Assembly: GCA_016110215.1 (NCBI GenBank)
Contig: JADWQD010000022.1
Coordinates: 248,001 to 312,000, forward strand
Length of the DNA stretch: 64,000 nt
Direction of reading: 5' to 3'
Source: Capronia americana
Lineage: Eukaryota > Ascomycota > Eurotiomycetes > Chaetothyriales > Herpotrichiellaceae
Part shown: positions 22,994 through 32,637 of the stretch, one piece after another
How the letters are laid out: the number at the start of each line of letters is the position of its first letter
Numbering within the stretch: the stretch's first letter is position 1
Made by a program: the position numbers and the translations under genes
The notes under the pieces: generated by a model
Told to the model about the DNA's origin: nothing
The model's input: only the letters and a program-made list of their open reading frames with translations
Databases searched by the model: none

Positions 22994-24439
22994 ATGTCGC
23001 TCGACCTCTCTATCAACAGCTCCCGCGATCTAACCCTCGAACTATGCACCTTCCTCACCGACCTCACGCTCTCCGACCTGCCGCCAGACCTGATCCACAT
23101 GGCCAAAGCAAGCATCCTTAACAGCATCGGGTGCGGGCTCTCCTCGTCGCCCTCATCACTCCCCTCAGCCGCCAAGCTCTACAGGGCGATAGACACGCTC
23201 TCGAAAACTCCACGCCAAGCGACAGTGCTAGGTATGCACGAACGCGCGACGCTCGACGATGCGGCACTGCTGAATGGCATGAGCATGACGGCCCGCTTCT
23301 ACGACGACACGCATCTTTCCACACTGGTACACCCTTCCGGTCCGCCCCTGGCTGCTATCCTGGCCTATGCGGAAGTAGAGGGGCTCAGCGGCCAGGATGT
23401 GCTTCTGTCTTTCATCGTCGGCGTCGAGACGGGCTTGAGCATCGCTAACGCGCTCGGTCTCGGGCCCTACAAGAGGGGCTGGCATATGACCAGCATAGTG
23501 GGTTCGTTTGCCGCTGCCGCCGCAGTAGCGAGGCTCATGAAGCTCGACGCCCAGGGGATGGCGACCGCGCTGGGCCATGCGGGCAGCATGAGCAGCGGGT
23601 CGAGGAACGTGTTTGCCACGGACACCTTGATCATGCATGCCGGGCGGGCGGCGCAGAACGGGATTCTCGCGGCGAGGTTGGCGAGGGAAGGGTTCGGGAG
23701 CACCACTCACGCGGTGGAGAAGTGGATCAAGTTGATTTCTTCGACGGATGAGGGCACTGACGTTGGCCGGATTGCGGACTCGTTAGATGCCAAGCACGGC
23801 GGAGGAAGCTGGCTGTTCATGGAGAATGCATTCAAGCCGTATCCGTGCGGGATTGTGATCCACCCGCTCATTGACGCTGGGATCGAAGCACACGCGTACT
23901 TCTTCACGGATGGCCGCAAGAAGCCCGAGGACGCGCTGGACATGTTCACCAGGATCGAAGCGACTGTGACGCCGATGACGATCCGGCTGTGCGGCGTCCA
24001 ACAGCCCAAGAAGTTCATGGATATCATCTTCAGCAGCCACCACGGTCTAGCCGTGGGACTCGTCTACGGCAAGGGTGGCATAAGGGAGTACTCGGAGGGT
24101 GTTGCGAACGATCCGCTGATCGTCGCGCTGAGAGATCGCATTACTCTCGTGCCGGACGAGGCGGTGAACGATGACCAGACGTGGGTCAAATTCCGGTACG
24201 TGGCCGTCGACGGAACAGAACAAGTGAAGGAGATCCGGGTCGAGCACGCGCTCGGGTCGTTGGAGAACCCAATGACGGACGAGCAGCTGAATGCGAAGTA
24301 CAAGGATCAGGCCATCGAAGGGAGACTGAGCGAGGCCAATATCCGCGAGAGTATCGCGCAGTGCTGGGCGATGGACGAGATTCCCAATATTCAGACATTT
24401 ATGCGGTTACTGGTACCAGCCCCGGAGTCGAGTCCGTAG
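22994..24439 (+). CDS. MmgE/PrpD family protein (2-methylcitrate dehydratase / cis-aconitate decarboxylase superfamily)
   Basis: Single exon of 481 residues, the typical size for the family. Members include 2-methylcitrate dehydratase, cis-aconitate decarboxylase and iminodisuccinate epimerase; sequence alone does not say which reaction is catalysed. Visible family blocks are an all-alpha N-terminal domain with DAALLNGMSMTARFYDDTH, HPSGPPLAAILAYAEVEGLSG, GWHMTSIVGSFAAAAAVARL, GHAGSMSSGSRNVF and HAGRAAQNGILAARLAREGF. The KPYPCGIVIHPLID motif near residue 280 follows, then the smaller alpha/beta domain with ANDPLIVALRDRITLVPDEA. I chose the ATG at 22994 (MSLDLSINSSRD); the frame is open further upstream, but that part is intergenic-like and spans the divergent promoter. 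There is no targeting peptide, so it is probably cytosolic. Pairing with the divergent flavin monooxygenase suggests a small degradative or biosynthetic module. Confidence 0.9.
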   Translation: MSLDLSINSSRDLTLELCTFLTDLTLSDLPPDLIHMAKASILNSIGCGLSSSPSSLPSAAKLYRAIDTLSKTPRQATVLGMHERATLDDAALLNGMSMTARFYDDTHLSTLVHPSGPPLAAILAYAEVEGLSGQDVLLSFIVGVETGLSIANALGLGPYKRGWHMTSIVGSFAAAAAVARLMKLDAQGMATALGHAGSMSSGSRNVFATDTLIMHAGRAAQNGILAARLAREGFGSTTHAVEKWIKLISSTDEGTDVGRIADSLDAKHGGGSWLFMENAFKPYPCGIVIHPLIDAGIEAHAYFFTDGRKKPEDALDMFTRIEATVTPMTIRLCGVQQPKKFMDIIFSSHHGLAVGLVYGKGGIREYSEGVANDPLIVALRDRITLVPDEAVNDDQTWVKFRYVAVDGTEQVKEIRVEHALGSLENPMTDEQLNAKYKDQAIEGRLSEANIRESIAQCWAMDEIPNIQTFMRLLVPAPESSP

Positions 24440-24895
24440 GATCCAGTTTCCTTGTAGATCAAGTAGACTTTTCTAGCGTCCAGTCTTGTATGCTTACCTT
24501 CATCAATTCAATAATTCGTCTGGGGTGATACTGTGCGAGAAGAGTTTGAGAGGAATGTGACCGAAAGGTGAGGGAAAGCTGAGAGGGCGAGGAACAAAAC
24601 CCTGGTACACTATCGACTATGATGCTTTCTCACTTCCCTTCTCTTTCTACCCTGTATGCCAGTTAGGGCCACAAAATGTTGGTACATTCTTAGCGCTGTG
24701 CTCGAGCAGTTTTGACGAGCTTACCAGACATGATCTAGACTTGCCTTTAGACCTGCTTTCCCTTGTTTAAAAAAGGAGCGAGAAGTCCAGAAGTGATACT
24801 GATTCGATGGTTTGCGAAGACTATCAACAATTGATCTTAGCCTCTGGACGACGATCTCGTGCTTTAAGAGGACATTTGATTCCCAGGATTCGCCA
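24440..24895. other. Convergent intergenic region
   Basis: Between the ends of the MmgE/PrpD gene (plus) and the STAND gene (minus). It should hold both 3' UTRs. I see nothing else. Confidence 0.5.
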
Positions 24896-27800
24896 CTATG
24901 CAATAATCGCTTTGACAGAATCAAAGTTATGAATGCCCTCGCAACGGCGGCCATACACGGAACTTGGAATGGTGCAGATGTTGAGTGTATCGATATCGAT
25001 TCCTGGATCTTGGAAGATCGTTGCAGCTTGGGACCAACTCTTGTGGAATGCCTTGAATGCATCGTAGCGCTTCGAGAAATCTTCCGGTTTGGAGGAGTCT
25101 AGAGCTGCGCTGACCATTTCGAGCAAATACTCAGATATGCATTGGCTGTTTGCTTTGGATTTTCGGTTGCAGCTCATCGTGCAGTTGGCAATCAACGCGC
25201 CATTCTCGATGAGAACTTTGATTGTCCCCCAAAGCGCTTCAATCACTGTTTCATCGTCGAAATACTCGTCGTCATCGCCAATGTACCTAGTTTCCACCAA
25301 GACTGATAGCGCTCGATTCAATGGGGTCAAGCCACGTCTGTCAATTGCATTGACCTCAGCACCAGCGTTGAGCATCTGGCGGATCAGACTTCCACTTAGG
25401 AGTGCGGCAGCGCCATGAAGAGGAGTGTCCTCGACGTATATGCGGTCATTTTGGAAAGGCCCTTCTTCATTTGGTTCCAGGCGGGTAGCAACACCTTCTT
25501 GTTCAATAAGGGCTTCGGTGACGCGGATGCAGTCGCTCGGCAGACCGGCGATAGGGTATTTAGGAGCCAGTGCAACAACAGACCACAGGGCGGAGAGCTC
25601 GCCATCGGGTCGCATTTCAGCGGTAGCACCGTGTTGCAGGAGGCACCGCGAGATGTCCCATGCCCTTACTCTGAGAGCGAGCGTAAGAGCACAGACGACT
25701 TTTCCACGGCCAAAGACGTGAAATCCGATGGACCGGACGAGATACCACCGATTTAGATCGAACCCACGTTGCAAAACCGACTCAACGATATCGACTGGGC
25801 ATAGTGGCAGCAGCCCACAAACAGAAGGCGGCTCGGTCTGTACCATGTGGTCCATCATCTTCTCGTTGCTCAAGAGCCATCTGGCGAATTCTTTGGCAGC
25901 CGAATCTGTACTCACGCCCACGAGAGGCTTCGTCTCACTCCAAATCATGTTAATCTCACTAAACACCGCCTCCAGTATCGAAAATTTGTGATCCGAACGC
26001 CAGTATCTCAATTCCAACGATAGTGAAAGGCCTCGCGTGATAACGACATCGACAACCTGGTGTATCCTTGCAAGTAGCGCATAGACTAGGTCGGCCCAGC
26101 CTGGCTGTTCGCAGCTGAATATCTTATAATTGAAGGCGTATGTTTGCCAAACTTCCTCGGAGTTATGCTCAAACACGACATGGAGATATGGAGGTTTTGT
26201 CGTAAAGTACTCAAGCAGCAACTCGGTGGGCATATTGACGCTGGACTTACAATGATGGGACCAATATCGAGAGGCATAGCCATATAGCCCGTTTTGCTCA
26301 CTCCTTCGGCTCTCCAAAGCGGTAAGATCTGCTCGGAAACTTTCGTAGAGGAGCCAATACTGCGCTCTGAGTGACTCCTCCTGCTTTTCGTCCTCTGCTC
26401 TAGGCTCGTAACGCATCAACAGTACTGTGACGAGCACCTGAGCAATGGCCATATGGGGATCACCAGCCACAAATTCCTCTCTACAGAGATGATCTTTCAG
26501 GGTGAAGTGTAACAATCGAACTTCATCACTCTGATCATCGACCTTAACTAGGCCTAGACACACCTCGAGAATCTTCTTCTTCAACCGAAACAGCCTAGGA
26601 TCAACCTTTTCGGCGCGAGCTGTTACGGCCAGTGCAGTCTGCAGCTCTGCAAGTGATAATGGCCGTGCTGCATACGCGAGCCACATGAGTGTTTGCATGG
26701 CAAGCTCCTTCTGCTTCTCAGGAAGGCTTTGAATCCTCTGAATCGTTTGCGAATACATCTCTTTAACCGAGCTTGTAAGATCTTGTAAAGCGTCTTCCAG
26801 CTCGGCTTGACAAGTTGTGTCGGAGAGTCGATCAAGATGTAGTTTCGGGAGAATGAACAAACCATCAGCACGATCGATGATGGTACTGACAATTGCTTCT
26901 TCTAATTGCGAGTTATTCTGTAAGATGTCCTGTAGGTCTGGTGATTCTTCAAGTCTCGCAACGACGAATGCTTTCAGGTCATCCTTTCTGGCAATAAGCA
27001 AAATTTTCGATGAATCCGCCATAGCCGTATTGATATCGTGCAAATGGATTCGGCTTGTGATCATAATTCGGACTGAAGGACATGATTTGAGGAGGTCACG
27101 GAGAGCAGCCAGAAATTCCTTTCGATGTCTTTCGGCCTGAGGCACCTCATCCATAGCGTCTACGACAACATAAACACTTGAAAAGCTTTGGCAAACATTC
27201 TGAAGTAAATCAGAGGCGAACTTCTGATCAAGTTGACGTTTTCCTTCTCGAAAACTTTTGTAGCCGTCGATCAGCATTGGTGGAAACTGCGAGGTGAACC
27301 GAATGAGCTGTCGGCAGAGGCTGGAGAGAAGTTCAGAGGCCCCTCGCACAGAATTATAGTCGCAGTAAACATAAGCCAAGGCATGGTCATGTCTCGAGGC
27401 GCAAAGCTTCGACAAATAGTCGACTGCGACAGAGGTTGCGACAGTCTTTCCAGCACCCGGTTCTCCGGGCAGCCAAAGACTCCGGTCGGTTTCTGACGTT
27501 CCCTGAGTCCATTTCCTAAAATCAGGATGGTCTATGAGCCACAGGCATGTGTTTTTGGAGCGTGCTGAGAGGAAGTCTGCTTGTTTGGTTGCGAAATCGA
27601 GCTTTGAGAGCCAATCTAAAGCTTCCTGGTGCTCTTGACTCAAAGACCATTGACGAAATTCGGCACGATGTTGTTTGCCAGTGCTGTGTATCTCTTCGAC
27701 TTTGAGATTGGTAGATGACGCTAATAAGAGAATGTCGATACTGACTTCTCTATGAAGAATCTCCTGGTACCGGTGCAACTGGTCAATCTCGTCTCTGGTT

Positions 27801-28168
27801 TTCTTCCCCGAAAATGGCCACGATGCAACGACTTTGAATCGCTTCCAGCCTTTTACATTCACCTTCTCCGCGAGAGAGTCTCGCACAGCGGTCAATGACG
27901 CCGTACAATCAGTGATGAAGTTGTGCGGAAGCTCTTGAATGGAAGTTCCGCCGTATCTTGAAAACGCCTTTTCAACCTCTGGGCTTGCAACAATCTTTGC
28001 GTGGAACTGTAACAATACTTGGTGAAGGCCGCAGACCTCACGATGGAAGTCCCGGATATCCTGAGTCGCATTTGCTGCCGAGGAGATGTACTCATACGTG
28101 ATCTGGGTTACTTCAAGGGTAAGACTGACCAACCCCGCAATGCCGGCCGAAAGACTAAAAGGATCCAT
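24896..28168 (-). CDS. STAND (NACHT-type NTPase) protein with fungal N-terminal domain and ankyrin repeats
   Basis: An intronless 1,090-residue NLR-like protein. Residues 1 to about 160 match the fungal STAND N-terminal domain type that starts MDPFSLSAGIAGLVSLTLEV, often a signalling or cell-death-linked region. The NTPase follows an ALDWLSKLDF linker: Walker A GEPGAGKT at 235-242, Walker B VYVVVDAMDE at 332-341, and a sensor-like IMITSR further on. A helical winged-helix-like region (LMWLAYAARPLSLAELQTAL) follows, then a long helical part. Degenerate ankyrin repeats lie at about 911-995 (DTPLHGAAALL, GAEVNAIDRRGLTPLNRAL). Proteins of this type take part in non-self recognition in filamentous fungi; the exact role here is inference. 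Start ATG 28168 and stop TAG 24898-24896. It is complete, unlike many family members that decay. Confidence 0.92.
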   Translation of the reverse strand: MDPFSLSAGIAGLVSLTLEVTQITYEYISSAANATQDIRDFHREVCGLHQVLLQFHAKIVASPEVEKAFSRYGGTSIQELPHNFITDCTASLTAVRDSLAEKVNVKGWKRFKVVASWPFSGKKTRDEIDQLHRYQEILHREVSIDILLLASSTNLKVEEIHSTGKQHRAEFRQWSLSQEHQEALDWLSKLDFATKQADFLSARSKNTCLWLIDHPDFRKWTQGTSETDRSLWLPGEPGAGKTVATSVAVDYLSKLCASRHDHALAYVYCDYNSVRGASELLSSLCRQLIRFTSQFPPMLIDGYKSFREGKRQLDQKFASDLLQNVCQSFSSVYVVVDAMDEVPQAERHRKEFLAALRDLLKSCPSVRIMITSRIHLHDINTAMADSSKILLIARKDDLKAFVVARLEESPDLQDILQNNSQLEEAIVSTIIDRADGLFILPKLHLDRLSDTTCQAELEDALQDLTSSVKEMYSQTIQRIQSLPEKQKELAMQTLMWLAYAARPLSLAELQTALAVTARAEKVDPRLFRLKKKILEVCLGLVKVDDQSDEVRLLHFTLKDHLCREEFVAGDPHMAIAQVLVTVLLMRYEPRAEDEKQEESLRAQYWLLYESFRADLTALESRRSEQNGLYGYASRYWSHHCKSSVNMPTELLLEYFTTKPPYLHVVFEHNSEEVWQTYAFNYKIFSCEQPGWADLVYALLARIHQVVDVVITRGLSLSLELRYWRSDHKFSILEAVFSEINMIWSETKPLVGVSTDSAAKEFARWLLSNEKMMDHMVQTEPPSVCGLLPLCPVDIVESVLQRGFDLNRWYLVRSIGFHVFGRGKVVCALTLALRVRAWDISRCLLQHGATAEMRPDGELSALWSVVALAPKYPIAGLPSDCIRVTEALIEQEGVATRLEPNEEGPFQNDRIYVEDTPLHGAAALLSGSLIRQMLNAGAEVNAIDRRGLTPLNRALSVLVETRYIGDDDEYFDDETVIEALWGTIKVLIENGALIANCTMSCNRKSKANSQCISEYLLEMVSAALDSSKPEDFSKRYDAFKAFHKSWSQAATIFQDPGIDIDTLNICTIPSSVYGRRCEGIHNFDSVKAIIA

Positions 28169-29174
28169 TGCAGTCGAGAAGAAGTCAGGATTCGAAGAGT
28201 GAGGTTTCGGATCCAGTCATGGTACAGTCGCGACTAGCTTGAACACTGAGCAGACAGGAAGCACGCTGCTCGATAAAATGAGACAATATTCCAGTTTCAA
28301 TTGCTACGGGGATCTGATCACCGTAAAGAGCAGCAAGCGTGGTGCTGTCTGGTTGGTGACTTAAGCGAGATGCAGGATGGACACAGAGCTCAGCTTTACA
28401 CGAGGAAAGGACGATGGGAACCACAAACGTCCAGGGGATTGCCAGTGTTGAATTGACTCCAGGACAGTCGTTCTGAAATATTTTGGATTGGATTGGATTC
28501 ATCATGGTCAGATATTGTTCGGTTTAGAACACCGCGGCCTAGCACTAATCTGTTCGATGACACTGTGATCGCACACTGTTCGAGTAGGATAGCTCCGTCA
28601 AAAAGGAAAGATCTTGACCGCTGATCCCTTGAGCTTGAATTAAAACCCTCGTAGGTGCTGAGATATCAGAGTAGGAGATGTTACCAAAAGGTCAAAGCAC
28701 GCACACAGCTACCATTAGAGCAGCCACAGCTACATCATGACTACCGCATATCAATGCAGTCGGTAAGCTACGGTATTCATAGACCCATAGCCACAGTATT
28801 CAGACCTTTATGCTTGCCTTTAAACATGCAATACGCAGTGGATAGGATGGTGCAAATACGAGTTGCTGGTCGTGCCTGGTACAGTGTGTGTGTTCGGCAA
28901 TCCTGCCTGCCTTTTTCGCTTTCCTTTCTGTAGCGTGACCGACCGTAGCTCGTACCGTACCTTTTTCGCAAAGCTGCGTTTGGCCCGGAGTCGGCAGAGC
29001 TTCAACATTTTGCCAACAGCTCGCAATCCCAATCGTCTCCATACCCTCACACCCTCAGAAGCAGTCGATCCATAAGGTGAACACATACCCGTCCTAGTAG
29101 CAGTAGCTGTTACTGACTTCGGTGTGCCGGTGCGAGCGCAGTGCAGTGCAGCTTCCAACACAACACAACACAAC
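28169..29174. promoter_or_regulatory. Divergent promoter region of the STAND and mic10 genes
   Basis: About 1 kb between two genes transcribed away from each other. Open frames up to 122 codons lie here but overlap and lack coding character. The mic10 leader just before its ATG is a run of caacacaacac, typical of fungal 5' UTRs. Confidence 0.5.
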
Positions 29175-29818
29175 ATGCCGGACGACAATGTTGCGACCCC
29201 TCCTTTACCGGTCGCGAAGGGGAAACCGGTCAGCGAAGCCCTGTTGAACGAGAAGGTACGTGTGGTGGGGGAAGAAGAAGAGACGGTTCAAAAGCCTGCG
29301 CTGCGCTGCGACGACGCCATACGTTTCTTTCAGAGACGACGACGACGACGACGAGCAGCGCAGTTATCTAGATCTCTTAAGAGTGGCCTGCCACCCGCGG
29401 TGGAACGGGGGCTATCTTGAACTCTTTCTTTCTTTTGCTTTTTTCCTGCACCGGCGCGGTTGGGGAATAACATGGACAAGCAAGACCACAATGAATGAAT
29501 GATGCTGACGAGATCGCGCAGTGGGACCGTGCTATATCCTCGTTTGTGATCAGATCGGGGCTCGGGTTTTCCTTCGGCGTCATATTCTCGGTATTGCTCT
29601 TCAAGCGGAGAGCGTGGCCTGTATGGCTGGGCACGGGGTTTGGCGCAGGAAGAGCTTGGGAAGAAGCTGACGGTCAGTCCAGTCCGGTCCCGCGACTGCC
29701 AGTGTTAAAACCGCCCTCGGGGCTCTGAAACTGACACCGTATTATGCTAGCAAACTTCAAGAGAGGCGATACATTCATAACGGCGGACGGGCTAAGGAAA
29801 GTGAGGACGGATAGGTGA
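29175..29818 (+). CDS. mic10: MICOS complex subunit Mic10
   Basis: Small mitochondrial inner-membrane protein that bends membrane at cristae junctions. Three exons: 29175-29255, 29522-29672 and 29751-29818, giving 300 nt and 99 residues, the expected size. Exon 1 encodes a soluble N-terminus ending SEALLNEK. Exon 2 starts WDRAISSFVIRSGLGFSFGV and carries two membrane segments (SGLGFSFGVIFSVLLF and WPVWLGTGFGAGRAW) with the glycine-rich GxGxG motifs that drive Mic10 oligomerisation, separated by a short KRR loop. Exon 3 encodes the polar tail ANFKRGDTFITADGLRKVRT. Intron 1 is 266 nt, long for this window, and contains a GAC microsatellite; intron 2 is 78 nt. It is convergent with end3 (187 bp between stops). 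Confidence 0.93.
29335..29354 (+). repeat. GAC trinucleotide microsatellite in mic10 intron 1
   Basis: Six to seven GAC units in a row inside the first intron of mic10. It is non-coding in the spliced model and may vary in length between strains. Confidence 0.8.
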
Positions 29819-30005
29819 CGGAAGCGTGCGCAAGGTCAAGAGGAAGCCTCGCTTTTGGCTCTGCGGAAAAGCCACGACTATCAACAGTACAAGGTTTGTA
29901 CAACATGTACAGTCCTCGCTGAGGGGAACACGCGGAGTTCTTTTGGCGGTTCAATCTTTTTTTCCAGTCTGGTTTAATTTCTACACTTGTCCCGCGCGTC
30001 GCATC

Positions 30006-31244
30006 TTATCTGCCCGACTTCTCGTTCTCGATCTCCCGGCGGATGCTTTCGAGCTCTGCCTCTCGCTTCCTCAGATGCGACTCGAGACCGTCGATCTGCT
30101 CCGACACCAAGGCAAGGTCATCTCTCAGCCTCTTCAGGTCTCCGCCCGATTTATTTGCATCCTCCGAGTTCAAGGCCACGTACTGCCGTTGCTTGTATTC
30201 GAGCATCTGCTGCGCTTCTCGCTTGATCAGAGTCCAATTGGTCTTCCCTGGTTGTCTTGACCCTCCGTTCTCCGTTCTTTGCTTCCGCCTCCTGTCCGAG
30301 GCCGCAACCGCCGCGTCGTGCTGGGCGTCGAGCTCCCTCAACTCTCGTAGGAGCCGCACCTTTTCAAGATCTTCGTCCTCGACCACGTCGGAGAAATCGG
30401 TTCCCTTCGGCTCGTAAGCGGAGGCACCTCTGCCGCCAATGCGGCTTAGATAAGCGTCGCCAAACTTGGCTTTTCGTCCGGTGGAAGTGTCCTCGTCGTA
30501 CTTGTTCGGCCTGTTCCGGACACTGTCGATCTGGTAGTCGATTTGATTCCCTTCGAAGCTCGCTCTCAGACTCGGAGGGACGGTGCGCGGTATCCGGAAC
30601 CCCTCGTGTCGGTAGTTGAGAATGTGGAGAAAGGCGAGACAAGCATCCTTCGAGATGGTATTGCTGCCACTCGTGTTGACCAGATTCCAAGCACTCCTCA
30701 CATCCGTGTCGGGCACATCGAGACTGCTGTAGAGGGTATGCAAGCTCTCAAAGCTGATCTCGCCTCTGCGGTCCTTGTTGGCCGAATAGATCTCCTCGTA
30801 CTTGCGCCGGTCGCCCGGGTTCATGTACCAATCAAACCCATCTTTCAGGCCGGCGTCCTCTTCGTCCTCCTCGATCCTCTCAAACTGCGCCTGTGAATGG
30901 CCGGTCAAGGCGCGGTTCGCCTGGACCAGGTGCGCCTTGCTCTCGGGGATGAGCCAATCCGGCAAGCTCTTCGGCACGTCCTGGTATTCCCCGTTGACCA
31001 AGTCGAAGATCAGCCGCATCGCGACGCAGAACTCTTCAAAGTCCAACTCGCCGTCGCCGTCGACGTCGGCGAGATCCCACACCCGCTCGAGTTGGTCGTC
31101 TCGCAGCTGCGAGTTGCGGAGGACATTTGCTGCGGCCTGGTTCGTCAGCCGCGAGGACGGCGACGCCGGCTGTTGCACCAGCGACGAGAAGATCTCCCAG
31201 TATCGGTCGATTTCCCACTTCTCGATTCGCTTGGTGTTGGACAT
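30006..31244 (-). CDS. end3: Actin cytoskeleton-regulatory complex protein End3
   Basis: EH-domain endocytic adaptor that works with Pan1 and Sla1 at cortical actin patches (SagA in Aspergillus). Single exon of 412 residues. It begins MSNTKRIEKWEIDRYWEIFS. The first EH domain (about 10-105) contains a canonical EF-hand DLADVDGDGELDFEEFCVAM. A second EH-like domain (about 135-225) has FDWYMNPGDRRKYEEIYSAN and a degenerate EF hand. The C-terminal part is a coiled coil rich in Glu, Arg and Leu (KRLRDDLALVSEQIDGLES, LRKREAELESIRREIENEKS). I chose the ATG at 31244; the frame opens 34 codons earlier, but that extension has no similarity and includes a poly-Pro/Ser leader-like string. Confidence 0.95.
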   Translation of the reverse strand: MSNTKRIEKWEIDRYWEIFSSLVQQPASPSSRLTNQAAANVLRNSQLRDDQLERVWDLADVDGDGELDFEEFCVAMRLIFDLVNGEYQDVPKSLPDWLIPESKAHLVQANRALTGHSQAQFERIEEDEEDAGLKDGFDWYMNPGDRRKYEEIYSANKDRRGEISFESLHTLYSSLDVPDTDVRSAWNLVNTSGSNTISKDACLAFLHILNYRHEGFRIPRTVPPSLRASFEGNQIDYQIDSVRNRPNKYDEDTSTGRKAKFGDAYLSRIGGRGASAYEPKGTDFSDVVEDEDLEKVRLLRELRELDAQHDAAVAASDRRRKQRTENGGSRQPGKTNWTLIKREAQQMLEYKQRQYVALNSEDANKSGGDLKRLRDDLALVSEQIDGLESHLRKREAELESIRREIENEKSGR

Positions 31245-31826
31245 ATTGAAGGGAGGGAGGGAGGGAGGTGGTAGTCGACGGGTCTGGGTCGAACGGCTCA
31301 GCTGCAGGAGTAGGTATCTAGGTATGTAGTGTGAATTATCAAGCAAAAGACATATGCCAGACGCTCCAAGAAACGCTTAACCGACTCTGGTCCCGATATC
31401 TGACGCGTTGTAAAATTGACGATAATTAAGAGAGTGACAGCTGCTGTGTTGCGCAGGAAGCGCCTTGTACTTGGTGTTACTGTGTACGGTAAGCGACTCC
31501 GGCGACAGCCTTAGCTTGCGCCTTAGCTTCAGCCTTGGGGGCCTCACCAGCCTCACCCAGAAGGGACGCCGTGGACGCCACAGTTCCTCGTGAATCTTGA
31601 GTTGCTTGACGTCACTCGTAGGCGGCATCTGATGTCACCCAGGAGGCACAGCCTTGCCATGATTACTCGTTATTACTGTGCGTACAGATGGCGACTGCAT
31701 TCGAAGGGTATGGAGCGCAATTGATCCATCTAGCGGTATGGATATTCCTTCGGTAGATGGAACATAATGCAGCGTCGATTCGCTCATCAACAGAAACCGG
31801 CATTTGCTAGACAACGCTAGAGTTCT
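31245..31826. other. Intergenic region between end3 promoter and P450 remnant
   Basis: This interval has a purine/pyrimidine-rich stretch (gggaggga repeats at about 31250-31270) next to the end3 start and no supportable gene. Confidence 0.45.
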
Positions 31827-32396
31827 TCAAAGTATCTCTTGCGGCACGGAGAAAGATGCTCGTCCATCAGCACCGTATATAGTCTTCCCTTGCCAAGTCG
31901 GGTTTCCCAGGTACTCGGGAATCCAGGCCATATGGGGCCGTACTGTGAATTTCAGACGAAGCTCCCCCCTGTAGAACCACCTGGAGTGTAGTTTCCAAGG
32001 ACCCGGTCCTCCAACCCATTCAATCTCGAAATAACGGACACATTGAGGCACACATTTGGAGATTTCCATCAAAGCAATACTCTTACCGATGCAGCCGCGG
32101 GAGCCGTAGCCGAACTGGACAGAGGCATTTGTGTCAGTATGCACACCTGTAACATTTTTGGTGCTAATTAGATTTTCTCTTACCGTGAAATAAGCACGGT
32201 CCATGAGTTTCAGCTGTTCCGGGTCAGCCTCGAGCCATCTTTCAGGCCGAAATTCATCAGCGTCTGGACCATATGCGCTTGGTGCAGTATTCAGAAGGGG
32301 TGCCATCATGTCGATGACGGTTCCACCAGGGATGTGGCGTCCCAGGACATCGACACCCCCTGGTGGTACGACGGGCTCAAGAGGGTAGCTTGACAT
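31827..32396 (-). pseudogene. Cytochrome P450, 3' (C-terminal) fragment
   Basis: C-terminal part of a microsomal P450. Visible elements are PLEPVVPPGGVDVLGRHIPG, the FRPERW motif and the heme-binding loop FGYGSRGCIGKSIALMEISK with its cysteine ligand. A 69-nt in-frame intron at 32183-32115 (GTAAGA...GTCCAG) most likely separates DRAYFT from FGYGSRG; unspliced it would insert an unrelated string just before the heme loop. The C-terminus (WFYRGELRLKFTVRPHM...) runs to a stop at 31827. The 5' side stops dead at about 32397, where LINE reverse-transcriptase sequence begins, so the N-terminal about 350 residues are missing. A P450 N-terminal fragment in the same orientation lies 5.4 kb away at 37754-37975 and may be the lost start of the same gene. 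Confidence 0.9.
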
Positions 32397-32400
32397 GCGG

Positions 32401-32637
32401 TTTCGGTGAGACCTGCTGTCCCTTGATGTCGAAGGGCTCTGACTCGGACTTGTGCTGTTTGCGGGTAAAGTGTATCACCGCCGTCTTCTCCGCCTCGAAC
32501 GAGGCACCACTCCGGCGTTCCCAGTCCAGGGCGTCATTGATGATGGCTTCTATGCCCACGCGATTGCTTTACGCGGTAGGTCCCGAGACCCATGCCGTAA
32601 AGTCGTCCACAAATGCGATTGCTCCTCCATAACTGTC
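32401..32637 (-). mobile_element. Non-LTR retrotransposon (Tad-like LINE) reverse-transcriptase fragment
   Basis: About 235 bp reading on the minus strand as a LINE reverse transcriptase. It contains the catalytic box AFVDDFTAWVSGPTA (variant of YxDD), a TAG stop right after it, then ALDWERRSGASFEAEKTA and VIHFTRKQHKSESEPFDIKG, diagnostic for fungal Tad-clade elements. It is a tiny internal piece, 5' and 3' truncated, sandwiched without visible spacer between the P450 3' fragment and the Ty3/gypsy fragment. It has no coding capacity. Confidence 0.85.

Noticed and set aside
28185..28505. 106-codon minus-strand frame just upstream of the STAND gene, as a possible extra exon
   Set aside because: The STAND protein already begins with the canonical MDPFSLSAGIAG start, and the upstream frame has no similarity to it.
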